The translations under genes and the position numbers were made by a program. From Planctomycetota bacterium (GTDB lineage: Bacteria; Planctomycetota; Planctomycetia; Pirellulales; PLA5), in the NCBI GenBank assembly GCA_003576845.1, contig QEVJ01000019.1, positions 1-55,159 of the forward strand: a stretch of 55,159 nt of DNA, read 5' to 3'. The notes below the pieces were generated by a model, which saw only the letters and a program-made list of their open reading frames with translations, searched no databases and was not told where the DNA came from. Positions 32,841 through 41,196 of this stretch are shown here, in pieces (position 1 is the first letter of the stretch; every line of letters starts with the position of its first letter).

Positions 32841-33911
32841 ATGGCCCGCCGATCACTGAAATTTCCCATCACGCTCGGCGTGGTGATGATCGTGCTCGTG
32901 GTCGTCCTCGCGGTCGGCTGGGTCGTCGTCAATGTCTTTAGCGCGGTTCGCAACGAAGGCGAAGCAGGACTTTATTGGTCGTTGCTTGCCGTCGGTTCGA
33001 CGCTGCTCGCCCTGATCCTGGTCGGCGTCATCGTATATCTCGTGCTGTCGATCAAAGCGATCAATCTCAACCGACGGCAGTCGAATTTCATCGACTCGGT
33101 GACGCATGAGCTTAAATCGCCGATCGCGTCGCTCAAGCTGTATCTGCAAACCCTCAGCCGGCATCAGGTGAGTCCCGAGGAACAGGCCGATTTCTGCCGC
33201 TTCATGCTCGACGACGTGGCTCGGCTCGAACGGCTGATCAACCACGTGCTCGACGCGGCGCGGCTCGAACACGGCGACGTCGCCCGCGCGACCGGAAACG
33301 TCGATCTGGTCGAGATTCTCACGGAGTGCGCCGACGTGGTGTGCCAGAGGTATCGCATTCCGCGGAACACCGTGCGAATCGACGCGGCGCCGCTCGACGC
33401 GCGACCGGCCGCGATTCGCGCCGACCGGCACGACCTGGAACTCGTGTTTCGGAACCTGCTCGACAACGCGGTGAAGTACGCCGGCGATCCGCCCGAGATC
33501 TCCGTCGAGGTGCGGCGCGTCGAGAAGGGACGGACATCGAAACCGCGGGCAGGTGATTCCGGCGATCGGGTGTTGATTAGCGTGACCGACAACGGGCACG
33601 GCATTCCGCGGGCACTGCATCGAAAAATCTTCGGCCGGTTCGTGCGGCTCGGATTGGAACTCGAGCGCAAGAAGCCCGGCACCGGCTTGGGCCTGTACAT
33701 CGTGCGCACCATCGTGCGTCAGCTTCGCGGCGACGTGCGCGTGCGCGAACGAAGCGGCGCCGCCGGCACGATCTTCGAAGTCGAACTGCCCGAGGCCGAC
33801 GTTTCGACCGACCTCGAAAGCGGATCGACGCGGCAGGCGACCGCCATGAGCGCGTCAGCCAGCACGCCCGCGAGCGAGCCGCCGCACCCCGTGGAGACCG
33901 CGCGGCTATGA
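32841..33911 (+). CDS. Sensor histidine kinase (HisKA/HATPase_c)
   Basis: A 356-residue membrane kinase that phosphorylates the partner regulator encoded next. Two membrane helices (about 10-34 and 46-70) flank an external loop of only about 12-15 residues, so it has an intramembrane-sensing layout without HAMP. The H-box is SVTHELKSPIASLKLYL with H89. The ATP domain shows the N-box FRNLLDNAVKYA, G1 VTDNGHGIP and G2 KPGTGLGLYIVRTIV. The C-terminal 40 residues are Ser/Thr/Pro-rich. Its stop overlaps the regulator ATG by 4 nt (ATGA). The start follows a C-rich leader without a Shine-Dalgarno. Confidence 0.93.
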   Translation: MARRSLKFPITLGVVMIVLVVVLAVGWVVVNVFSAVRNEGEAGLYWSLLAVGSTLLALILVGVIVYLVLSIKAINLNRRQSNFIDSVTHELKSPIASLKLYLQTLSRHQVSPEEQADFCRFMLDDVARLERLINHVLDAARLEHGDVARATGNVDLVEILTECADVVCQRYRIPRNTVRIDAAPLDARPAAIRADRHDLELVFRNLLDNAVKYAGDPPEISVEVRRVEKGRTSKPRAGDSGDRVLISVTDNGHGIPRALHRKIFGRFVRLGLELERKKPGTGLGLYIVRTIVRQLRGDVRVRERSGAAGTIFEVELPEADVSTDLESGSTRQATAMSASASTPASEPPHPVETARL

Positions 33912-34639
33912 CCCACATCCTCGTCGTCGAAGACGAAGAACATCTCGCCGTCGGCATCAAGTTCAATCTCGAAGCCGAGGGCTACCGGGTCACCGCCGTG
34001 GGCGACGGCCCTTCCGCACTCGAATCGATCGAACGCAACGGCGTCGACCTCGTGATCCTCGACCTGATGTTGCCGGGCATGAGCGGATATGCCGTCTGCG
34101 AAAAGCTTCGCCAGGCCGGCAAGACGCTCCCCGTCTTGATGCTCACCGCCCGTACGCTGGCCGAAGACCGCAAACGTGGCTTCGACGTGGGCGCCGATCA
34201 GTACATGATGAAGCCCTTCGATCTCGACGAACTCATGAGCCGCGTGAAGAATCTGCTGGCGCGGCACGGTTCGGCGAATGGCAGCGCGACGCGCCCCGTG
34301 TCGAGCGGCGCGATCCGACGGTTCGGCCGCGCGGAAGTCAACTTCGACACCTTCGAGGTCACCGTCGCAGGAACTCCCGTCAAGCTCACGCAGCTCGAAA
34401 TGAAGTTGCTCCGCTACTTCATGGACCGCGAAGGCCGGGTCATCTCGCGCGACGAGTTGCTCGAAAACGTCTGGGACATGCCGGGCCATCTCTACACGCG
34501 CGCCCCAGACCAGTTCATTCGCCGGCTACGAAAGACGTTCGAGGAGAACCCAGCCCAACCGCGGCACTTTCTGACGATCCGCGACGCAGGATATCGGTTC
34601 GTCAGCGGCGGCGAAAAGAGGTTGGAGGTTGGAGGTTAG
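33908..34639 (+). CDS. OmpR/PhoB-family response regulator
   Basis: A 243-residue DNA-binding regulator. The receiver spans 1-118 (VVEDEE, acidic D9; phospho-acceptor D52 in VILDLMLPGMSG; MLTAR; conserved Lys in YMMKPFDLDEL). The winged helix spans about 135-235 (LTQLEMKLLRYFMDREGRVISRDELLENVW, FIRRLRKTFEENP..HFLTIRDAGYRFV). It is translationally coupled to the upstream kinase. The last residues KRLEVGG and the TAG stop are encoded by the GAGGTTGGAGGTT word repeat that begins at 34619, so the native end has been overwritten or extended. Confidence 0.94.
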   Translation: MTHILVVEDEEHLAVGIKFNLEAEGYRVTAVGDGPSALESIERNGVDLVILDLMLPGMSGYAVCEKLRQAGKTLPVLMLTARTLAEDRKRGFDVGADQYMMKPFDLDELMSRVKNLLARHGSANGSATRPVSSGAIRRFGRAEVNFDTFEVTVAGTPVKLTQLEMKLLRYFMDREGRVISRDELLENVWDMPGHLYTRAPDQFIRRLRKTFEENPAQPRHFLTIRDAGYRFVSGGEKRLEVGG

Positions 34640-34709
34640 AGGTTGGAATAGAATTGCAATGAAAACTCCTCGAATCGTCTCCAACCTCTAACCTCTAACC
34701 TCCAACCTC
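34619..34709. repeat. Inverted pair of GAGGTTGGAGGTTAGAGG words
   Basis: Left arm 34619-34648 and right arm 34680-34709 are reverse complements over 30 nt with one mismatch; the 31-nt loop is AT-rich. The stop codon of the response regulator (34637-34639) lies in the left arm. A related single arm is at 55029-55061. Confidence 0.9.
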
Positions 34710-34769
34710 TCGACTGCCCCTTTGACGCCCGACCCGCCAGCCCGTACAAATAACGATCCGGCCGAAGCG

Positions 34770-34887
34770 TTTCGGCCGCCGATGAGGGGCCCCCGCGATG
34801 GGGCACTGTGAACCGGGTCAGGCCTTAACCGGAGCAGCCCTAAGCAGCTCGTCCTTTGTGCGACGGGCCTCTCATCCGCGGCCGAAA
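34770..34887 (+). ncRNA. ffs: Small signal recognition particle RNA (4.5S type)
   Basis: The conserved SRP core is visible: GTGAACCGGGTCAGG (34808-34822) on one side of helix 8, and GGAGCAGCCCTAAGC (34831-34845) on the other with the AGCAGCC signature. The ends pair strongly: GATGAGGGGCCC (34781-34792) with GGGCCTCTCATC (34865-34876, one G-U), extended outward by TTTCGGCCGCC/GGCCGAAA to about 34770 and 34887. The position directly upstream of dnaX-ybaB is the classical location in many bacteria. The apical loop reads CCTTAACCGG instead of the usual CCGGAAGG type. It pairs with Ffh in membrane protein targeting. Confidence 0.88.
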
Positions 34888-34891
34888 GCAC

Positions 34892-35005
34892 GCAAAATGC
34901 AGAATGCAGCATGAAAAACGAAGAATGAGCGTCCGCCATCCGCGGACGCGCTGCGCGACGGTTCCTCCGCATTTTGCATTCTTCGTTTTGCCTTTCGCAT
35001 TTTGC
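34892..35005. repeat. Inverted pair of the AAATGC/GAATGC word family upstream of dnaX
   Basis: GCAAAATGCAGAATGCAGC...AACGAAGAATG (34892-34926) faces GCATTTTGCATTCTTCGTTT...GCATTTTGC (34969-35005). The loop contains a further perfect hairpin GTCCGC-CATCC-GCGGAC (34931-34947). It ends 6 nt before the dnaX ATG, replacing any Shine-Dalgarno. Same family as 16059-16161. Confidence 0.85.
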
Positions 35006-35011
35006 CATCTC

Positions 35012-36754
35012 ATGTCCGACGCACCCCCGACTTCGACCGTTCCCGAACCGGCCAACCCCGGCCAGTACGTCGTCATTGCCCGGCGATACCGCCCGCAATC
35101 GTTCGACGAGCTGATCGGCCAGGATCACGTTCGCCGGGCGATGGCCGGGGCAATCGAGTCCAACCGCATCGGTCACGCCTATCTCTTCACCGGCGCGCGC
35201 GGCGTCGGCAAAACCTCCTCCGCCCGCATTCTCGCCAAGTCGCTCAATTGCATCCACGGCCCGACCGCCACGCCCTGCAACGAGTGCGAAATCTGCCGCG
35301 ACATTTCCGCCGGCGCGGACGTCGACGTCCTCGAAATCGACGGCGCCAGCAACCGCGGAGTAGACGAGATCCGCCAGCTTCGCCAGAACGTCGCCGTCCG
35401 TCCGAGCCGGGCCCGCTTCAAGATTTACATCATCGACGAAGTCCACATGCTCACCCGCGAGGCGTTCAACGCCTTGCTCAAAACGCTCGAAGAACCGCCC
35501 GAGCACGTCAAATTCATTTTCTGCACGACGGAGCCGGAAAAGGTTCCCATCACGATCCACTCCCGCTGCCAGCGATTCGACTTCGCCGGTATTCCCACCG
35601 CCGCGATCGTCGACCGGCTCGCGTCGATCTGCGAGTCGGAAGGCATCAACGCCGAACGCTCGGCGCTGGAGATCATCGCCCGCCGCGCTGCCGGCTCGAT
35701 GCGCGACGGACAATCGCTCCTCGAACAAGTGCTCTCGTGCTGCGGAACGGAATTGACCGCCGAGCATTTGCATCGTCTGCTTGGCACCGCCTCGGGCAAG
35801 CGGTTCGAGCAGTTGGTCGCGTGCCTCGTCGATCGCGATGCGGCCGATTCGCTCGCCCAGCTCGACGGCGCGGTCGCCGAAGGCGCCGACGTCGGACAGT
35901 TGCTCGAGCAGTTGCTCGGCTACTTTCGCGACGTGATGGCCGCCGGCGTCGGTTGTTCGGCCGCGTCGTTCTTGCACGCCACAAGCGGCGACGAGCTGCG
36001 CGTCAAAGCGGCCGCGCAGCAACTGGGCTTGGAAACCGTGCTGGCGATCATGCAGATCGTCGACCAGACACTCGCGCGAATGCGGCAGAGCACGCATGGC
36101 CGGACGCTCGCCGAAGTGGCGATCGTGCGGATCTGCAATCTCGAAAACCTCGAAGACCTGGCCACGCTCGCCGCGGCCGTCCGCAGCGGCGCGGTCTCGG
36201 CCGCCCCGCCCGGTGGTCAGCGCTTGCCGCCGCCTCGCCCGACTGCCGCGCCGCTAACTTCGCCGAGCTACGAGCAAAAAAAAAACGTAGTTGAATCGAG
36301 CGGCAACGGTCAGGCCGCCACCCCCAGCGACGAGCCGTCCCCCGCACCCGCCGAGCCGGTCGAGCTCACCGCCGAAAACGTGAGCGCAATCTGGCAGCAG
36401 GCGCTCGACGGCATCACCGACATGGTCGCCGACCAGGCCGCGCTGGCCGACAGCGTATCCCTCGCCGCTCCCCGGCGGGTGGTCGTCCGATTCGCCTGGA
36501 AATACAATTCGTGCAAGTTGTCGTGCGAGCGGCCCGACAAAGCGGCGATCCTCCAGCGGCGACTGGCCGACGTCGTCGGCGCGCCGGTGCAACTCGAGTT
36601 TGCCGTCGACGAACCGACGAACGAGTTGGCCGCAAGTGCCCGCGCCGCACCCTCGCGGCCGCGAACGGCCGAACGAGCAAACCATCCCTTCGTCCGCCGC
36701 GCGATGGAACTGTTCGGCGCATCGAGCATCCGTGTCGACGAACCACCGTCGTAA
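35012..36754 (+). CDS. dnaX: DNA polymerase III subunit tau/gamma with an A10 slippage run
   Basis: A 580-residue AAA+ clamp-loader subunit. Domain I-II features are FDELIGQDHVRRAMAGAI, Walker A GARGVGKTSSARIL, the zinc Cys cluster C..C..C (NCIHGPTATPCNECEIC), DEVHMLT and the arginine-finger region SRCQRFDF. Domain III is about 240-370, followed by a Pro/Ala/Ser linker and a tau C-terminal domain. The linker contains ten consecutive A (36276-36285). Gaining one A gives stop TGA at 36292-36294 (product of 427 residues); losing one gives TAG at 36288-36290. This matches programmed gamma production in other dnaX genes. The ATG at 35012 was chosen because protein-like sequence starts there; no Shine-Dalgarno is visible. 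Confidence 0.95.
   Translation: MSDAPPTSTVPEPANPGQYVVIARRYRPQSFDELIGQDHVRRAMAGAIESNRIGHAYLFTGARGVGKTSSARILAKSLNCIHGPTATPCNECEICRDISAGADVDVLEIDGASNRGVDEIRQLRQNVAVRPSRARFKIYIIDEVHMLTREAFNALLKTLEEPPEHVKFIFCTTEPEKVPITIHSRCQRFDFAGIPTAAIVDRLASICESEGINAERSALEIIARRAAGSMRDGQSLLEQVLSCCGTELTAEHLHRLLGTASGKRFEQLVACLVDRDAADSLAQLDGAVAEGADVGQLLEQLLGYFRDVMAAGVGCSAASFLHATSGDELRVKAAAQQLGLETVLAIMQIVDQTLARMRQSTHGRTLAEVAIVRICNLENLEDLATLAAAVRSGAVSAAPPGGQRLPPPRPTAAPLTSPSYEQKKNVVESSGNGQAATPSDEPSPAPAEPVELTAENVSAIWQQALDGITDMVADQAALADSVSLAAPRRVVVRFAWKYNSCKLSCERPDKAAILQRRLADVVGAPVQLEFAVDEPTNELAASARAAPSRPRTAERANHPFVRRAMELFGASSIRVDEPPS
36276..36285 (+). promoter_or_regulatory. A10 slippage/frameshift site in dnaX
   Basis: The codons CAA AAA AAA AAC contain ten consecutive A in an otherwise GC-rich gene, between residues 422 and 425. 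Both alternative frames terminate within 3 codons (TAG at 36288, TGA at 36292). The site sits at the border between the clamp-loader domains and the tau-specific domains. Confidence 0.75.
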
Positions 36755-36861
36755 ACCACGAGTCGCGGGCTAGCGAAGCCGCGCACCCTGCCCACTCTCA
36801 ACTGCCCACCGCCCACTCTCTCCACCAGCTCCGCTTGCGCCAAATCCCTGGAGTTCTCGCC

Positions 36862-37224
36862 GTGTTCAAAGGTCTCGCCAACATCGCCTCGCTCGTCAAA
36901 CAAGCCCAGCAAATGGGCTCGAAGCTCCAAGGCATCAACGAGGAACTCAAAGCCAAGCGCGTCACCGGTTCGGCCGGCGGTGGGCTGGTCGAGGTCGAAG
37001 TGAACGGCCTGGGCGAAGTGCTCCGCGTCCGCATCGACCAAAAGCTCGTCGACCAGCAGGACCGCGAGATGATCGAAGACCTGCTCCCCGCCGCCACGAA
37101 TCAAGCGATCGCCAAGAGCCGCCAGCTCCACGCCGACGCAGTCAAGGCAATGACCAGCGGCATGGACATTCCCGGCCTCGGCGAAGCGCTCGAAAGCATC
37201 CAGCAAAACCCGCCGCCGCAATGA
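36862..37224 (+). CDS. ybaB: YbaB/EbfC nucleoid-associated protein
   Basis: A 120-residue DNA-binding protein that acts as a dimer on the nucleoid. Family features are MFKGLANIASLVKQAQQMGSKL at the N-terminus, RVTGSAGGGLVEVEVNGLGEVLRVRID in the middle and the helical DREMIEDLLPAATNQAIAKSRQL. The GTG start at 36862 has GGAG 9 nt upstream. It follows dnaX as in the conserved dnaX-ybaB-recR order, but recR is absent; an ABC exporter operon follows. The spacer before it carries CCACTGCCCAC-type words. Confidence 0.92.
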   Translation: MFKGLANIASLVKQAQQMGSKLQGINEELKAKRVTGSAGGGLVEVEVNGLGEVLRVRIDQKLVDQQDREMIEDLLPAATNQAIAKSRQLHADAVKAMTSGMDIPGLGEALESIQQNPPPQ

Positions 37225-37381
37225 ACCGGGCAAGATACATCGCGATCACCCCGCCGTCCACTGCCCACCCAACGTGAACATCGGCCGCGCCCGAAGGCAC
37301 TTCTGGGCCCCTCAGTGAAACCTCCGTGGCCTCTCTGTTAAGACGAACCGTGTTGATGTCCGCGGGACCCGGAGCCGAGTC

Positions 37382-38467
37382 ATGCCAATCTTCGACCAGG
37401 GCTATCAACACTGGTCCGGCCAACTGTCGGGACACGCTTGGCGATGGCTGGCAGTGACGCGGCACGGCGTGCGCGTGGCGATGGCCAATCGACTGCTCCG
37501 CGTGCTGTTGCTTTTGGCCTGGATGCCCGCAGCGAGCTTGGCGGCGGCGCTCTGCATTTGGGGACTGTTGGAGCAGAAATCGAGCGCGATCGCGTCGCTC
37601 CTGCCGCTGTTGGACTTCATCGACCCGGCAATTCTGGCTGACCCCCGAAAATACCGCGTCGAAATCTGGACGATCTGCTACCACTACTTCCTTTCCATCG
37701 AGTTGTACGCGTCGATGGTGATGATCGTGCTCGTCGGGCCGAATCTGATCAGCCAGGACCTGCGCTACAACGCCTTGCCGCTCTACCTTTCGCGCCCGCT
37801 GCGGCGGATCGACTACTTCCTCGGCAAGCTCGGCGTCATCGTCACCGTGCTGTCGCTCGTGACGGTCCTGCCCTCGGTCTTCGCCTACATCCTCGGGCTG
37901 TTGTTCAGTCTCGATCGGTCGATCGTCGGCGACACGTTTGGCCTGCTGCTGTCGAGCGTGGCGTTCGGGCTGGTCGTGTGCGTTTCGTCCGGAATGGTCA
38001 TTCTTGCCCTGTCGTCGTTGTCGCGCAACTCGCGGTACGTTGCCTTGCTGTGGCTGGGACTATGGCTCGTTGGCGGCGCAGTGTCGAGCGTGCTCCACAC
38101 GATCGACTACGACGAGCGGGCACGAGCCACCCGACGACAGGAAGTCCATCCGGACGGCTACGTCGTGTACGTGCACGACGAGCCCGCCCGGCGCGCACAA
38201 GAAAAGAAAGACGCCTCGAGCAACTGGCGGCCGCTCGTTTCGTACACGTCGAACCTCGCCCGCATTCAAGAAGAGCTGCTCGGCACGAACGCCGCGTGGG
38301 AACGCCTCGCAAGCGTGCTCCCGGAGTTTGCGCGGGATCGGTTCGTGCGCGACTTCTTGGAGCCATCGTATCCGTGGCAGTGGTCGGCCGGTGTGCTCTT
38401 CGGACTATTCGGACTATCGGCATGCATTCTCCACCGCAGGGTCAAGTCGCTCGACCGGCTGAAGTGA
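37382..38467 (+). CDS. ABC-2 type transporter permease
   Basis: A 361-residue membrane protein with about six hydrophobic segments: about 35-60, 105-125, 150-180, 190-215, 220-240 and 335-352. It includes an ABC-2 permease phrase, NLISQDLRYNALPLYLSRPLRRIDYFLGKL. An external Arg/Glu-rich region (about 245-325) separates the last two helices. It is translationally coupled to the ATPase gene through a GTGA overlap and is paired with a second permease beyond it, forming an exporter of unknown substrate. GGAG precedes the ATG. Confidence 0.85.
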   Translation: MPIFDQGYQHWSGQLSGHAWRWLAVTRHGVRVAMANRLLRVLLLLAWMPAASLAAALCIWGLLEQKSSAIASLLPLLDFIDPAILADPRKYRVEIWTICYHYFLSIELYASMVMIVLVGPNLISQDLRYNALPLYLSRPLRRIDYFLGKLGVIVTVLSLVTVLPSVFAYILGLLFSLDRSIVGDTFGLLLSSVAFGLVVCVSSGMVILALSSLSRNSRYVALLWLGLWLVGGAVSSVLHTIDYDERARATRRQEVHPDGYVVYVHDEPARRAQEKKDASSNWRPLVSYTSNLARIQEELLGTNAAWERLASVLPEFARDRFVRDFLEPSYPWQWSAGVLFGLFGLSACILHRRVKSLDRLK

Positions 38468-39390
38468 CCGCCGTCGTCGCCTTCCACGAGGTCTCCAAGT
38501 GGTACGGCAACGTCATCGGAATCAACAAGCTGTCGCTCGAAATCCGTCCCGGCGTGACCGGACTGCTCGGTCCCAACGGCGCCGGCAAGTCGACGCTGCT
38601 GCAACTGGCGACCGGGCAACTGCGGCCGAGCCAGGGAACCGTCCGCGTGCTCGGAGAGGAGCCGTGGAACCACGCCGCGCTCAACCGGCGGATCGGACTC
38701 TGCCCGGAGCAGGATGCGTTTTATGAATGGATGACCGGTTGGGACTTCGTCTACACTTGCGCGCGATTGAGCGGCATGACCCGCCGCGACGCGCATGGGT
38801 CGGCCCAGGAAGCGATCGCCGCGGTCGGCATGATCGGCAAGGAGCGGCGGGCGATCCGCGGCTATTCCCGCGGAATGCGGCAGCGGATCAAGCTCGCCCA
38901 GACATTGGTCCACCGGCCCGACGTGCTGTTTCTCGACGAGCCGCTCACCGGCACCGATCCGGTCGCCCGTCGCGACTTGATGGACATCATCCAGCGCCTC
39001 GGCCGCGAAGGAAAAAGCGTGCTCGTCTCCAGCCACGTGCTGCACGAAGTCCAATCGCTCACGCCGAACATCGTGCTCATCAACCGTGGGCGGCTCGTCG
39101 CCGAGGGACACGTGCGCCAGATTCGCGACCTGATCGACCAGCACCCGCACCAGATCGTCGTCGAGTGCCGGGCGTATCGCCAACTCGCCGGCCGAATGCT
39201 CGCCTGGGACGATGTCGAGGGCGTCCGCGTGCTCGAAAGCGGCCGCGGCGTGATGGTCGAAACCCGCTCGCCCGACGCGTTCTATAGCCGCCTGCCCGCG
39301 CTCTCGCTCGAAGACGGTCTCGCGATCGAGGCGGTCTATTCCGACGACGACAATCTCGAAGCCGTGTTCAAGTATTTGGTGAATGGATGA
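38464..39390 (+). CDS. ABC transporter ATP-binding protein (ABC-2 exporter)
   Basis: A 308-residue ATPase of the CcmA/NatA-like exporter class: Walker A GPNGAGKST, Q-loop LCPEQDAFYEWMTG, signature YSRGMRQRIKLAQTL (Gly-Met variant typical of exporters), Walker B VLFLDEPLTGTDP and the switch H in SSHVLHE. The C-terminal 80 residues form the usual extra domain. The GTG at 38464 overlaps the permease stop; an ATG at 38422 inside the permease gene is an alternative start adding 14 residues. It ends in an ATGA overlap with the second permease gene. Confidence 0.92.
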   Translation: MTAVVAFHEVSKWYGNVIGINKLSLEIRPGVTGLLGPNGAGKSTLLQLATGQLRPSQGTVRVLGEEPWNHAALNRRIGLCPEQDAFYEWMTGWDFVYTCARLSGMTRRDAHGSAQEAIAAVGMIGKERRAIRGYSRGMRQRIKLAQTLVHRPDVLFLDEPLTGTDPVARRDLMDIIQRLGREGKSVLVSSHVLHEVQSLTPNIVLINRGRLVAEGHVRQIRDLIDQHPHQIVVECRAYRQLAGRMLAWDDVEGVRVLESGRGVMVETRSPDAFYSRLPALSLEDGLAIEAVYSDDDNLEAVFKYLVNG

Positions 39391-40340
39391 CGACGCCTGC
39401 CGCCGCGACCTCCGAATCTTCGCACGCTGCCTCGACGACAGGCGCCGCGACCGCGCGGACCGGCTACGCCTTCTCGCGATTCGGCGCGCTTTGGACGCTC
39501 TTCGCGCTCACGCTCCGCCAGCACGTCCGCGGCAAACGCTGGATGATCATGGGCGTGCTGTTCCTCCTGCCCGCCGGCCTGGCGATCTTGATCCGGTCGA
39601 CGACCAACGAAATCTACACGGTCGTGCCCGAGTTCCTCCTGGCGTGGATGTTCATTCCCCAGGTGCTCTTGCCGCTCGTCGCGCTGGTCTACGCCTCGGG
39701 CATCATCCAGGACGAGCAGGAAGAGCAGACGATCACCTATCTGCTCATGCGGCCGACGCCGAAATGGGCGATCTATCTCGTCAAGCTCGCCGCCACGCTC
39801 GTGACGACCTCGGTGCTCGTCGCGCTGTTCACGGCAATCACCTATGCGGCGATCTTCGTGGGCATCGACTATTCCGCCGATAATGCCGCCAAAACGATCG
39901 ACCTCGCCGCGGCAACCGACCGCTGTCTCACGACGATCGGAATCCACGTTCTCGCCGTCGTCGCCTATTCGTCGCTGTTCGGTTTCTTGAGCATCATTAC
40001 CCGGCGGACGCTGGTGATCGGCATCCTCTATATCGCGCTCATCGAAGGCATCACGGCGAACATGCCGTTCGGCATCCGCCTCGGAACGGTCATCTACTAC
40101 ACGCGGCTCATTGCCTATCGGGCGATGGATTTCGTCATCCAACACCGCATGGGCCGCGTGGAGAACCTCTCCGCCGAGGCGTGGCAGTTCGACCTGAAAA
40201 AGGACCCGCACCTCTTGGAACATCCCGACACGGCGACGTGCCTCAAGACGCTGCTCATCGCCAGCGCCGCCTTCGCCGTGCTGGCGGCCTGGCAATGCGC
40301 CCGGCGAGAGTTTCACGTCAAGACGCCGGAGAAGGAGTGA
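39387..40340 (+). CDS. ABC-2 type transporter permease, second subunit
   Basis: A 317-residue membrane protein with about six helices. The ABC-2 signature YASGIIQDEQEEQTITYLLMRPTPKWAIYLVKLAATL is at about 109-145. The N-terminal 30 residues are a Ser/Thr/Ala-rich tail. Together with 37382-38467 it would form a heterodimeric export channel driven by the ATPase between them. The start is fixed by the ATGA overlap with the ATPase gene. Confidence 0.88.
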   Translation: MTTPAAATSESSHAASTTGAATARTGYAFSRFGALWTLFALTLRQHVRGKRWMIMGVLFLLPAGLAILIRSTTNEIYTVVPEFLLAWMFIPQVLLPLVALVYASGIIQDEQEEQTITYLLMRPTPKWAIYLVKLAATLVTTSVLVALFTAITYAAIFVGIDYSADNAAKTIDLAAATDRCLTTIGIHVLAVVAYSSLFGFLSIITRRTLVIGILYIALIEGITANMPFGIRLGTVIYYTRLIAYRAMDFVIQHRMGRVENLSAEAWQFDLKKDPHLLEHPDTATCLKTLLIASAAFAVLAAWQCARREFHVKTPEKE

Positions 40341-40370
40341 CGTGCCTGCGACTCCCAATAGATCGAGCGT

Positions 40371-40868
40371 TCACGCATTCGCCATCGCCTGCGCATACAT
40401 CCACAAGAACGGCAAGGGTATGAGAGCGAACACGAGCACGCCCGCGAGTACCCACAACGATTCATAACGGAAAGTGAGCCAAGTACCCAGGGCGACGACG
40501 GAAAGCCAGGCAAGGAAAGAGTCGGTCCACGTCGTGCCGAGTAACACGAAATGCGGGAGACACACGAGGTTCTCGAACGCCGCGGGATCCTCACCGAACA
40601 CGAGACCGAGCCACGGCCCGGTGAGCACGAGGGTCGTCGCGAGGGCTAACGCGACGATTACGAAAAGCGACTCGCCGGTCGTCGTGGGATAAGTTCGCAG
40701 CGTTTCGCGGGCGAGTACGAATCCGGCAATCACCACCAACACGCAGACTCCATTTGGCCAGAGAAGGCCAACCAAAATGATCGCGAATAACCGGCGGATT
40801 AGACGCCGGTAGACGATCGCGTTCCTGTCTTCCCACGACTTGTCGGCGACAGCGTGCATGATGTCCAC
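40371..40868 (-). CDS. Small polytopic membrane protein, unknown function
   Basis: A 165-residue protein with four strong hydrophobic segments: about 27-50, 66-88, 105-125 and 135-160. It has a short polar N-terminus (MDIMHAVADKSWEDRNAIVYRRLIRRL). No conserved motif recognised. It is convergent with the ABC operon (31-nt gap) and follows a 58-residue membrane gene on the same strand (29-nt gap), so the two may be co-transcribed. An in-frame Met at residue 4 is an alternative start. Confidence 0.65.
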   Translation of the reverse strand: MDIMHAVADKSWEDRNAIVYRRLIRRLFAIILVGLLWPNGVCVLVVIAGFVLARETLRTYPTTTGESLFVIVALALATTLVLTGPWLGLVFGEDPAAFENLVCLPHFVLLGTTWTDSFLAWLSVVALGTWLTFRYESLWVLAGVLVFALIPLPFLWMYAQAMANA

Positions 40869-40897
40869 GCTATTGTGGCGACCTCACTGATCGCGAA

Positions 40898-41074
40898 TCA
40901 CTGATCGCGAAACACGTACATCAATCCCAGCGTCGCCCCGACGAGCGCCGCGCCGGCGATGGCGATGGGGATGATCTCGCTCCCTTGAATGCCGCGGCCG
41001 CTATACGTGACGTACGCGAAAATCGCCGTCACTGCCGCGCCGCCGGCAAGGATAAGAGTTTGTTTGACGTTCAT
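40898..41074 (-). CDS. 58-residue two-helix membrane protein
   Basis: A short reading frame translated by hand from the minus strand: MNVKQTLILAGGAAVTAIF...YSGRGIQGSEIIPIAIAGAALVGATLGLMYVFRDQ. Two hydrophobic helices (about 6-22 and 34-53) are separated by a polar loop. The start follows a C-rich leader (41080-41124) of the type found before 1366, 5107, 32841 and 47353, which supports real translation. The stop lies in the duplicated word CACTGATCGCGAA. Unknown function. Confidence 0.65.
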   Translation of the reverse strand: MNVKQTLILAGGAAVTAIFAYVTYSGRGIQGSEIIPIAIAGAALVGATLGLMYVFRDQ

Positions 41075-41079
41075 GGAGC

Positions 41080-41195
41080 AGGGGGTAGGGGTCGGGGATC
41101 AGGATTCGGGAGTCGGGATTCGGGGAAAAACGCCGCTACGCGGCCTTTTCGTTTATCGCTCCTCGCTCATCAATCATCACTCATCACTAGCTCCA
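41080..41195 (-). repeat. C-rich leader plus CATCACTCATCACT words
   Basis: Minus strand: CCCCGAATCCCGACTCCCGA then ATCCTGATCCCCGACCCCTA to the start at 41074. Next to it, 41162-41195 reads CATCAATCATCACTCATCAC on the plus strand, another short-period word family, ending against the aminotransferase stop at 41197. Confidence 0.7.
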
Positions 41196-41196
41196 C

